A stretch of DNA of 21,264 bases, taken from the IMG/VR virus record IMGVR_UViG_3300034198_021293, positions 1-21,264 of that record, one strand, 5' to 3'. Both the position numbers and the translations under genes were made by a program. Positions within the stretch are counted from its first letter, which is position 1, and each line of letters opens with the position of its first letter. Source of the DNA: a virus. Under the pieces are notes generated by a model, which ran no database searches, was not told where the DNA came from, and was given only the letters and a program-made list of their open reading frames with translations. Below, piece after piece: positions 1 through 6,205 of the stretch.

Positions 1-362
1 AGTCTGAAACCGAATGTATAAGGAACAGGATTATATTGATATAATAATGAGTTTGGATTAGATGAAGTTTTTGATATTCTGTTGGTAGTAGGAAGCTTAC
101 GATCTTGATCATACTGCACGGCAGTCATTTCAAATGAAATAAACGGTAAGGTAACTGTAGCCGATGGACGATCTAAATCAGGATCTTGACCAACACGAGC
201 AAGCATCTTTTCTTTTGGAGCGTATGTTACTGGTACTTTAATTAACTGCTCTAAATGACCAGTTATAGGATTATATTTTGATATGAATATTTCATCAAAT
301 AGTGTACCAAAAAGAGATACGTATTTTCTTATTGTTTGAAAATAAAATTGTTGGTTAAACAT
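1..362 (-). CDS. 15: Tail sheath stabiliser / tail completion protein gp15 (T4-like), N-terminal part
   Basis: In T4, gp15 caps the tail tube and sheath and joins the tail to the neck. The frame starts at ATG 362-360, which overlaps the gene 14 stop codon (TAATG), and stays open to the window edge, giving about 120 residues. It begins MFNQQFYFQTIRKYVSLFGT and continues with LFDEIFISKYNP, LIKVPVTYAPKEKMLARV and SATVTLPFISFEMT. From memory this follows the pattern of T4 gp15: an N-terminal aromatic stretch, then a VPITYASKEH-like motif, then TxxLPxIxxxL. Position directly after gene 14 is the T4 order and supports the call. The C-terminal half lies outside the window. The 1-nt stop/start overlap suggests translational coupling to gene 14. 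Confidence 0.88.
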   Translation of the reverse strand, partial: MFNQQFYFQTIRKYVSLFGTLFDEIFISKYNPITGHLEQLIKVPVTYAPKEKMLARVGQDPDLDRPSATVTLPFISFEMTAVQYDQDRKLPTTNRISKTSSNPNSLLYQYNPVPYTFGFR

Positions 363-1084
363 TATATGGCACCCTCACTGAAAGGATCTGTTACTGTGAA
401 ATCAATAAATCCACTAGATTCTTTCATTGTAACATCATTTGCACCAGTACCAATAATCTTGCTAAGATTGTATTGTTCTTCAACAATAAAGTTACCATCT
501 TCATCAGCCAAGTAATAGCCATCTTCGTCTGTAATTGCATAGTCTAATATATTAGTGGTAAGTTTCGTTTGAATTATATCAATCTCAGGTATACCAGTAT
601 TAATTTGTTCGTTACCATATTCGAACAATTCGCAAACCAATTCCCAAGTTTGAAGAGCACCAAGCTGATAAAACATCTCAAACTTGTTAACAAACTTGAC
701 TTGGAAACATTTATTATTCAATGGAAAATAGATTAAATCGCCTTCGTTTGGTCTATGCTGTGCAGTATAAGAACCGACCTCATTATAAAATACACGTTGA
801 GCTATTGAAAATGTTACTTGATCTCTAATTTCAAGACCAAATTTAGACATAAAATTACCATCGCCACTAAATCCATCTACTGATTTAATGTATAATTCTA
901 CTAAAAAAGCTTTTGTATAAGAAGATTGATCATCTGCTGTATAAAGCGCATCAAAGTTACCTATGTTACGAGGCATGTAGTACATGTCTTCGCCATATAC
1001 GCGAATAGCCTCGATAATTAAATTTTCGAGGAGTAACTGTTCTTGCGAGCTTTTGAAATTGTTAAAGTAGAAATTGGTTGCGAT
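362..1084 (-). CDS. 14: Neck protein gp14 (T4-like), apparently with an ATC start codon
   Basis: gp14 is a head-completion neck protein that works with gp13 to connect the filled head to the tail. The first ATG in frame is at 985, but the frame stays open upstream for 33 more codons that read (I)ATNFYFNNFKSSQEQLLLE and then NLIIEAIRVYGED before MYYMPRNIG. As I recall the family, gp14 proteins begin MATNFYFN and continue with EQLLxxDLIIE and IYGxDxYYxPR. The extended reading therefore restores the conserved N-terminus (240 aa; T4 gp14 is about 256 aa). The codon in the Met position is ATC (1084-1082), placed 5 nt after a perfect AGGAGG. No ATG, GTG or TTG lies between the upstream in-frame TAG and that codon. 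Either initiation uses ATC, or the base is a sequencing error or a mutation. Starting at 985 would lose a conserved region and has no good ribosome binding site. Confidence 0.85.
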   Translation of the reverse strand: MATNFYFNNFKSSQEQLLLENLIIEAIRVYGEDMYYMPRNIGNFDALYTADDQSSYTKAFLVELYIKSVDGFSGDGNFMSKFGLEIRDQVTFSIAQRVFYNEVGSYTAQHRPNEGDLIYFPLNNKCFQVKFVNKFEMFYQLGALQTWELVCELFEYGNEQINTGIPEIDIIQTKLTTNILDYAITDEDGYYLADEDGNFIVEEQYNLSKIIGTGANDVTMKESSGFIDFTVTDPFSEGAI

Positions 1085-1089
1085 TTTAA

Positions 1090-1095
1090 CCTCCT
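1090..1095 (-). promoter_or_regulatory. Shine-Dalgarno AGGAGG of gene 14
   Basis: A full AGGAGG on the minus strand sits 5 nt before the ATC codon that aligns with the gp14 initiator Met. It lies in the 20-nt gap between the homing endonuclease stop and gene 14. Strength and spacing both point to the ATC, not the downstream ATG at 985, as the real initiation site. Confidence 0.75.
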
Positions 1096-1104
1096 ATTAA
1101 AAGG

Positions 1105-1785
1105 TTAATTACAAACAATTTTTTGTTTACATTTTTCATTGTGGTATCTTGCAACATTTCCTCTATTCCCGACAAAGTCGCAGTGTAAACATTTGATTTT
1201 CATATTATTTAGTTCTTTAAACTTTGTTGTTTCTCTTATTTGATTTTTGCGCTCTTCGGAATGTTTTTTACCTCTGTTAGCTGCTGCAGCCATAGCTAAC
1301 GCTTTAGAATTATCTTTGCCTGTATTTTTACCTTTATTAGAAACGCTCATTTTGGCTCTTACTTCTGGTCTAGAAGCGCCATTGTCTCTTTTTGCCAATC
1401 CAGCAAGATATTTTTCACGAACTTCTGGTCGATTCATAGCCTCTTTCGTTTTAATAGAAATTTTTTCAGATAATGTTTTGGCTTTTTTTACATCAGCTGA
1501 CCAATGACTGAAATGGTGATTATGTAAATTATAATATCTTTTACCTAATTCTTCAGATTTAATCATAGATAACCATTTATATTCTTCTTGAAGTAAAAGT
1601 TTTTTATCATCATAAATTCTTGATAATATTTTTCTTTTAAAATCTTTTGGTCTTCTATTATAAGCAGATTTCATATTAGTTGAAGAACAAATATAACCAT
1701 CTGATTCAAATCCCCAATGACAACCTACATAATATCTTTTATGTTTGCGATCGTACCAAAGATAAACAAATCCGTATTTTTCCAT
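1105..1785 (-). CDS. GIY-YIG homing endonuclease with NUMOD3-like repeats and a C-terminal zinc finger
   Basis: Free-standing homing endonucleases of this type cut DNA of related phages that lack the gene and so spread themselves. The 226-aa protein begins with a GIY-YIG variant: GFVYLWYD (5-12), then YYVG (18-21). It continues with KDFKRKILSRI (48-57), an acidic LQEEYKWL segment (65-72) holding the expected catalytic Glu, and YYNLHN (84-89). Residues about 105-190 carry basic NUMOD3-like DNA-binding segments: RPEVREKYLAGLAKR, RPEVRAKMSVSNKGK and NRGKKHSEERKNQIR. C199, C202, H215 and C219 form a CxxC-12-HxxxC zinc finger. The start has AGGAG 6 nt upstream and a late promoter at 1810-1817. The gene separates 13 from 14, which are adjacent in T4, so it is an insertion. 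It is related in kind to the T4 seg genes, but I cannot assign a specific one. Confidence 0.9.
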   Translation of the reverse strand: MEKYGFVYLWYDRKHKRYYVGCHWGFESDGYICSSTNMKSAYNRRPKDFKRKILSRIYDDKKLLLQEEYKWLSMIKSEELGKRYYNLHNHHFSHWSADVKKAKTLSEKISIKTKEAMNRPEVREKYLAGLAKRDNGASRPEVRAKMSVSNKGKNTGKDNSKALAMAAAANRGKKHSEERKNQIRETTKFKELNNMKIKCLHCDFVGNRGNVARYHNEKCKQKIVCN

Positions 1786-1809
1786 ATTATACTCCTGTTG
1801 TTACAGAAG

Positions 1810-1817
1810 TATTTATA
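1810..1817 (-). promoter_or_regulatory. T4-type late promoter (TATAAATA) before the homing endonuclease
   Basis: An exact match to the T4 late-promoter octamer, read on the minus strand, lies in the gap between the gene 13 stop and the homing endonuclease start, 24 nt before the ATG. T4-like late promoters need only this -10-like element, recognised by gp55 with the gp45 clamp. The transcript would cover the endonuclease and genes 14 and 15. Confidence 0.7.
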
Positions 1818-1829
1818 AAAGTAAATATT

Positions 1830-2570
1830 TCAGCCGATCATATCTGTCACAGGTAATGAATAACTAGAAATCATCTCCTGTTCCATAGCTGCTCTTTCTG
1901 CTCTTGCTTCATCATATATTTGTTGACCATTAAAGGTAATCCCTCCTGGAAGTTGCATACCATTAAATTTTTTCAAATTATTTCCCCACTGTTCTTTAAT
2001 TAAGACAGTAGCATAATTTTGTAGCCAACGCTCGTTGTAACCTCTCATATATTCTTCAGGATCGATAACTTGATATGCCTCAAGAATCAAATAGTTTCCT
2101 TCTTGAATAATTGTCCAGTCCATATCGATATAACATTTGTTTACAATTCTGTTATAACGAATAGGTTGTTTACCAACTAAAAACTGTTCAAGGAATTGGA
2201 TATGAGAAAGTGCCATATAATAAGGCACCATCGAAACAGAAGTCAAAGTATAAAGATCGTTAAGAGCAATCTGATAACGGATATTAAAAAGGTTGTTGGT
2301 GTTTAGTGCCTGTCCGACTTCGAATAAATTAACTACACCTATGATATTGTCTGGGAGAGTAATATATTTGTTGTTTATATCAGTTTGAGTAACAGCATGT
2401 TTGTAATATACTTTTTCAGCACCATCAAAATGATAGTCCCAATAATAACGAATAGCCTCTGTTATACGATCTTCTACCTGATCGTCATCAACATTGATTT
2501 CGATAACTGGCTTTCCCAGCTTACGGAGGCAGTATTCTTTAAATCCGTCTCTTGAAGTTATGACCGACAT
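1830..2570 (-). CDS. 13: Neck protein gp13 (T4-like head completion)
   Basis: gp13 is the T4 head-completion protein that seals the portal side of the filled head together with gp14. The 246-aa product shows stretches I recognise from T4-like marine phage gp13: SRDGFKEYCLRKLGKPVIEI, VDDDQVEDRITEAIRYYWDY, NTNNLFNIRYQIALNDLY, and the terminal MISSYSLPVTDMIG. T4 gp13 is longer (about 309 aa); the shorter form is usual in marine relatives as I remember them. The start has AGGA about 8 nt upstream and a late promoter at 2591-2598. Genes 14 and 15 follow, interrupted only by the endonuclease gene. Confidence 0.92.
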   Translation of the reverse strand: MSVITSRDGFKEYCLRKLGKPVIEINVDDDQVEDRITEAIRYYWDYHFDGAEKVYYKHAVTQTDINNKYITLPDNIIGVVNLFEVGQALNTNNLFNIRYQIALNDLYTLTSVSMVPYYMALSHIQFLEQFLVGKQPIRYNRIVNKCYIDMDWTIIQEGNYLILEAYQVIDPEEYMRGYNERWLQNYATVLIKEQWGNNLKKFNGMQLPGGITFNGQQIYDEARAERAAMEQEMISSYSLPVTDMIG

Positions 2571-2589
2571 ATGTCATCCTTTTTTTCTT

Positions 2590-4161
2590 TTATTTATAAT
2601 AAGAGGAATGCATACCTGCAATTAAAGCATAATTGTAGTTTTGGCGACCGTTATTTTCAAGTTTTATCTTCTCATAATGATGGATATCAAATCTAAGAAG
2701 ATCAGAAAGCTGCATATTAGAACGGTGTTTTTCGTAAAAATTACCGCCAACCGAATTTTGATTGACATCATTTGGCCAAATTACGGCTATCCATCTAGTG
2801 CAATAAACTAGCTCTTCCAAAGCATCTATAGCTTCGCTGAGTTTCATGTGTTCTAAAACGTCTATGCACAAAGCCAAGTCATAAATTGTATCATTATACT
2901 TGATTACTTCATCGAAAGTAGCATGAAAAACCTGATTGTAATTTTTTTCTAAATTAAATTCTTTGATATAATTTTGTGTCGGTTCTATTGCTGCAACAAA
3001 AACAGAAGGATATTTTTCTTTAATCATTCTACCGTAATTGCCAGAACCAGCTCCAATGTCTAAAATATGAGAAGGATTCATTTTTTCCAAATCTCTCATA
3101 AGAACATCATCAAATTTACCTACAGATCCAGGCATTTTTTTTATCTCCTCAACTACTTCTTCACTATTTCCGATTTTTGTACCCCATGGAGTTTCTTTAG
3201 GAATTTCTCTTTCTTCTATAGGTACAGTTATAATAGAATATGTTTTTGCTCTCTCATCAAGTGTTTGGTTAATATAATCTACGCCAGAATAATCATAAAA
3301 TTTTTGAAGTTGTTCATTACTTACTGACTTTAAATATTTGTTCCAATAAATGTAAGATTTGTTTACGCCCTCAGCATAATCTTGTTCTGATATTATAGGT
3401 TCAAACCACACCTTTGTTACATAATCATTTGAACCATTAAAATGATATGATGTTATTTCTCTAGGGTGATAGATGTGATACCCAGCTAGAAAAGAAGACA
3501 GTACCATTTTTTGTTCTTCGCCAGAAAAATACATTCTACCATCTGGACCAACATCATAAACCCAATCTGTGTGAGTAAAAAAGTTACCAGCACAAATATG
3601 AATAGCAGGCATAACATCATTCGTACCCTCAACTAAATCACCATGAGCACCAAGTAAATTTAAATTTTTATCATAATCAAAATATTTTACTACAGATGTT
3701 TTTGGTGTAGGATGAGTATGTAAAACTATATTGTCATTTATAATTTCAAAATTTTTACAGGCAGAACTGATAATTATTTTATTTGTGCCACCATGTTTTT
3801 CGCTTGCTATTTTAAAATCTTCAATTAATTTCTCGTCCCAGTTTTGATCAAACTGCATATGAGAATCTATTTGATAGAAATAATCTTCATCTTTTACTTG
3901 TAAAGCATTATTATACCTAGCCCAACCAACACCCATAGTAAATTTGGGATCGATTCTTTTATATCTAATGTCCATTCTTTTAAGTAAATCAGGAGCTTTT
4001 ACTTCAAGACTGTTTTCTAAAGCTGTTTGTTCAAACACCCCAACAAATATTTGTGTATTTGCAGATTTGGTATCATATAAATTACGGATTGTTTTTTCTA
4101 AAAGAGGATCTCTATAAGAAACAACACTAACAAATATCTTATCCATTTTCGTTTTTATCAT
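2590..4161 (-). CDS. GT60-like GlcNAc-transferase fused to a SAM-dependent methyltransferase
   Basis: The 523-aa protein has two enzyme domains. Residues about 8-300 resemble the GT60 / Skp1-hydroxyproline GlcNAc-transferase family (Pfam GlcNAc). Visible motifs are IFVSVVSYRDPLL (9-21), FVGVFEQ (39-45), MGVGWARYNNAL (76-87), YFYQIDSHMQFDQNWDEKLI (94-113, with a DxH metal-site-like motif), HICAGNFF (188-195) and MYFSGEEQKMV (210-220). Residues about 355-520 form a class I methyltransferase: motif I DIGAGSGNYG (368-377), acidic IEP (392-394) and IDVLEHM (433-439). Known GT60 enzymes add GlcNAc to hydroxyproline in Skp1; the phage substrate is unknown. The gene overlaps the preceding one by 23 nt from the first Met; a start at Met6 (4146) cuts this to 8 nt, and neither has a strong ribosome binding site. 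It belongs to the cassette with the hydroxylase at 5596-6177. The methyltransferase could modify the added sugar, but that is inference. Confidence 0.82.
   Translation of the reverse strand: MIKTKMDKIFVSVVSYRDPLLEKTIRNLYDTKSANTQIFVGVFEQTALENSLEVKAPDLLKRMDIRYKRIDPKFTMGVGWARYNNALQVKDEDYFYQIDSHMQFDQNWDEKLIEDFKIASEKHGGTNKIIISSACKNFEIINDNIVLHTHPTPKTSVVKYFDYDKNLNLLGAHGDLVEGTNDVMPAIHICAGNFFTHTDWVYDVGPDGRMYFSGEEQKMVLSSFLAGYHIYHPREITSYHFNGSNDYVTKVWFEPIISEQDYAEGVNKSYIYWNKYLKSVSNEQLQKFYDYSGVDYINQTLDERAKTYSIITVPIEEREIPKETPWGTKIGNSEEVVEEIKKMPGSVGKFDDVLMRDLEKMNPSHILDIGAGSGNYGRMIKEKYPSVFVAAIEPTQNYIKEFNLEKNYNQVFHATFDEVIKYNDTIYDLALCIDVLEHMKLSEAIDALEELVYCTRWIAVIWPNDVNQNSVGGNFYEKHRSNMQLSDLLRFDIHHYEKIKLENNGRQNYNYALIAGMHSSYYK
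2591..2598 (-). promoter_or_regulatory. T4-type late promoter (TATAAATA) before gene 13
   Basis: An exact minus-strand TATAAATA lies 20 nt before the gene 13 ATG. It overlaps the last codons and TAA stop of the upstream glycosyltransferase gene (the Tyr-Lys-stop codons supply the octamer). It would start a late transcript for the neck genes independently of the upstream modification cassette. Confidence 0.7.
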
Positions 4162-4876
4162 CTAAAGATATAGATGTCCTTTTATCAAACATGATGTATT
4201 TTCTATAAAATTGTTTAGTGGTCGAAAAAATTGATTTTGATTTATCAATTTGATAATCATTTGCTGGTCCATAACCTGCTTTTATTTTTTTAGCTTCAAA
4301 AGGTATTACTTGAAGCAATGGTGTTCCTGCAGGTATCGACATTTTACCTGCTCTTTTTGCAGAAAAAATAAAGTTAAGAGAAGTAAAGTTACCATAATCT
4401 ACTATTCCTGGATAAACATATATGTCATCAAGAAATGGTGAATGATAAGGAGCTGGTAATACTAAAGCTGAAATATCTTTATTTTGTATTTCTACACTCC
4501 ATGGACTTCCTACATGCCAAACATCTAATGGTATATCATTTGGCTGAAAAACACCATCAACTATAGTTTGATCCATTTTTCTTGGTGCAAAGAAGTCAGT
4601 TTGTCTATTTCCGCTCATACTTCCAATATAACAAATGGTGCCACTTTTATTTGCCATTATTTCAATATCATCCCAAGCAGGAATAATATAACCATAATTT
4701 CTTAAATCCATAGTTCCAGGGCAATAAGGAAATTTAAATTTTTCATATTTTTTTATCTGATATTCTTGAAAATGGCTAGGTGTATCTTTAGCTAATTGAA
4801 TTGGATGATATTGATATGCTTTTCTAGTAATATCATTGAACCTAATATCAAGTTCTTTTTTCTTAAACAAATTCAT
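4139..4876 (-). CDS. Uncharacterised protein, paralogue of the next gene upstream (GYIIP family)
   Basis: I do not recognise a function. The 245-aa product has no signal peptide or membrane segment. It is a clear paralogue of the protein at 4873-5589. Shared elements in order are YGYIIPAWDDIEI, a hydrophobic SALVLPAPYHSPF segment followed by YVYPGIVDYGNFTSLNF, and IPAGTPLLQVIPFEAK near residue 190. The other copy reads YGYIIPLQGDLHV, STLFVPP, FSGLVDTDKYYKEVNF and LPAGTPLVLAIPVKR. A beta-rich, cupin-like fold is a guess from the spacing of hydrophobic strands and turns. Its ATG overlaps the upstream stop by 4 nt (ATGA), so the two are translationally coupled. It lies between a 2OG oxygenase and a glycosyltransferase, which suggests a role in the same modification or in recognising the modified product. 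A distant relation to the DUF6065 family is possible but uncertain. Confidence 0.75.
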   Translation of the reverse strand: MNLFKKKELDIRFNDITRKAYQYHPIQLAKDTPSHFQEYQIKKYEKFKFPYCPGTMDLRNYGYIIPAWDDIEIMANKSGTICYIGSMSGNRQTDFFAPRKMDQTIVDGVFQPNDIPLDVWHVGSPWSVEIQNKDISALVLPAPYHSPFLDDIYVYPGIVDYGNFTSLNFIFSAKRAGKMSIPAGTPLLQVIPFEAKKIKAGYGPANDYQIDKSKSIFSTTKQFYRKYIMFDKRTSISLDDKNENG

Positions 4877-5589
4877 TTTCTTGGTTCTCTCAATTCTTTA
4901 GAATAATATGAAACTCTAGAATTTTGTGTTTTATCAATCTTTGCTAAAGTTTTTTCTTCCTTTTCAGTCATAGCTCTTATAATTGGATTTTTAACCATAA
5001 TATCGCGCTTAACAGGTATAGCCAAAACTAAAGGAGTGCCAGCAGGAAGCTTATCGTCAAAATTAACAGCATGCCAAATAGCAGGAAAATTGACTTCTTT
5101 GTAATATTTGTCTGTATCAACCAATCCAGAAAAACAAGTGAACGGTTCATTTACTCTGTTTAATGGAGGAACAAAAAGAGTAGACCATCCTGGAGCAGTT
5201 TTTATACACCAATGATTGATAAATTTAAATGGTTTGGTAGGATATCCTGGAGCACTTTTTCCACCAACCTGTTCAAGACTATGAAATTCACAAAGTTTTA
5301 AAGAAGGTGGATCTATAGTTCTTATTACAGATTTGTCAGAATTTGAAATAACATGAAGATCACCCTGAAGCGGAATAATATATCCATAAGACATAGCATC
5401 AAGTAATGGCAAACATTTTTTGGCAGTCATAGCTGGAGAGCCAAACTGATCTTTATCGTTATTTGTATTGGATAATTTTTTCCACCATTCGGGTATATTT
5501 TTATATGCTGGAATTGGTTCTGGAATTACGCCATAAAGTTCTTCACGACAGAAAAATTCTATCACTGGCTTTTCGAACAATGAAAACAT
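4873..5589 (-). CDS. Uncharacterised protein, GYIIP family
   Basis: This 238-aa protein has no function I can assign. It begins MFSLFEKPVIEFFCREELYG, followed by VIPEPIPAYKNIPEWWKKL, a Pro/Trp-rich N-terminal segment that its paralogue at 4139-4876 lacks. The core is shared with the paralogue: LPLLDAMSYGYIIPLQGDLH (about 61-80), WSTLFVPPLNRVNEPF, FSGLVDTDKYYKEVNFPAIW and LPAGTPLVLAIPVKR (about 186-200). I have the impression that similar proteins occur beside 2OG oxygenases in T4-like marine phages, but I cannot verify this. The start follows the oxygenase stop by 6 nt with only a weak GGGG ribosome binding site, and the end overlaps the next gene by 4 nt, so it is part of one translational unit. 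The C-terminal 35 residues are basic and polar. Confidence 0.75.
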   Translation of the reverse strand: MFSLFEKPVIEFFCREELYGVIPEPIPAYKNIPEWWKKLSNTNNDKDQFGSPAMTAKKCLPLLDAMSYGYIIPLQGDLHVISNSDKSVIRTIDPPSLKLCEFHSLEQVGGKSAPGYPTKPFKFINHWCIKTAPGWSTLFVPPLNRVNEPFTCFSGLVDTDKYYKEVNFPAIWHAVNFDDKLPAGTPLVLAIPVKRDIMVKNPIIRAMTEKEEKTLAKIDKTQNSRVSYYSKELREPRK

Positions 5590-5595
5590 AATTTA

Positions 5596-6177
5596 TTAAC
5601 CCCATGGACCTTCTGCCCAAAATACTATTGATTTACGAATACCTGAGGTAACAGGATGAACTTTGTGTGGCATATGAGATGCAAAAAACACAACTTCCCC
5701 TGCATTTGGTTTAAGTTTTACAGATTGTTCAGGATTTCCATTATGAATTACTTCAAGTTCTCCACCTTCGTATTCATCTGGACCAGTTAGTATAATAACA
5801 CCACTGACTTTTCTTTGATAGTCATTATAATGAGAATATTCATCAACATGCCAATCATAATGTTGTTCCATCAATGAATCATATTTTGTATACTGTACTG
5901 CTGGAATACGATTTATGTCATACATGAACAAATCGTAATTTACTTTAGAAGTGATAAATGATATTTTATCGAAAATCCATCTGGCATTTTCGTCAGGTTG
6001 TAACCAAGCAATATTGCTGTCTCTGTGTGTAGTAACTGTTCCGTTTCCTACTTCACCTTTTCTAAAATCAAGAAGTTTTTCTAAAAATAATATTTTTTCA
6101 ATTTCTTCTGGATTAAAAACATCTCTCATAACACCATATTTTACGAAATTTCCATGCACTTTGTTTACATTCATCAT
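5596..6177 (-). CDS. 2OG-Fe(II) oxygenase, PKHD-type (prolyl/lysyl hydroxylase-like)
   Basis: These enzymes hydroxylate proline, lysine or other side chains using 2-oxoglutarate, O2 and Fe(II). In the 193-aa form the iron ligands are H110 and D112 (WHVDEYS) and H171 (MPHKVHPVTSG), and R181 (GIRKSIVFW) would bind 2-oxoglutarate. The strand pattern VSGVIILTGPDEYEGGELEV and the phrase LKPNAGEVVFFASHMPHKVH are typical of the PKHD-type (PiuC-like) subgroup. The frame extends to an ATG at 6201, but ATG 6177 has GGAG 6 nt upstream while 6201 has nothing, so 6177 was chosen; ATG 6174 is equally possible. It follows the repeat protein at 6206-7672 after 28 nt and leads into the paralogue pair and the GT60 fusion. 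A fibre-modifying prolyl hydroxylase is the attractive reading, but the substrate is not shown by the sequence. Confidence 0.9.
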   Translation of the reverse strand: MMNVNKVHGNFVKYGVMRDVFNPEEIEKILFLEKLLDFRKGEVGNGTVTTHRDSNIAWLQPDENARWIFDKISFITSKVNYDLFMYDINRIPAVQYTKYDSLMEQHYDWHVDEYSHYNDYQRKVSGVIILTGPDEYEGGELEVIHNGNPEQSVKLKPNAGEVVFFASHMPHKVHPVTSGIRKSIVFWAEGPWG

Positions 6178-6205
6178 AATGATTCTCCATTCTATATTCA
6201 AAAAA

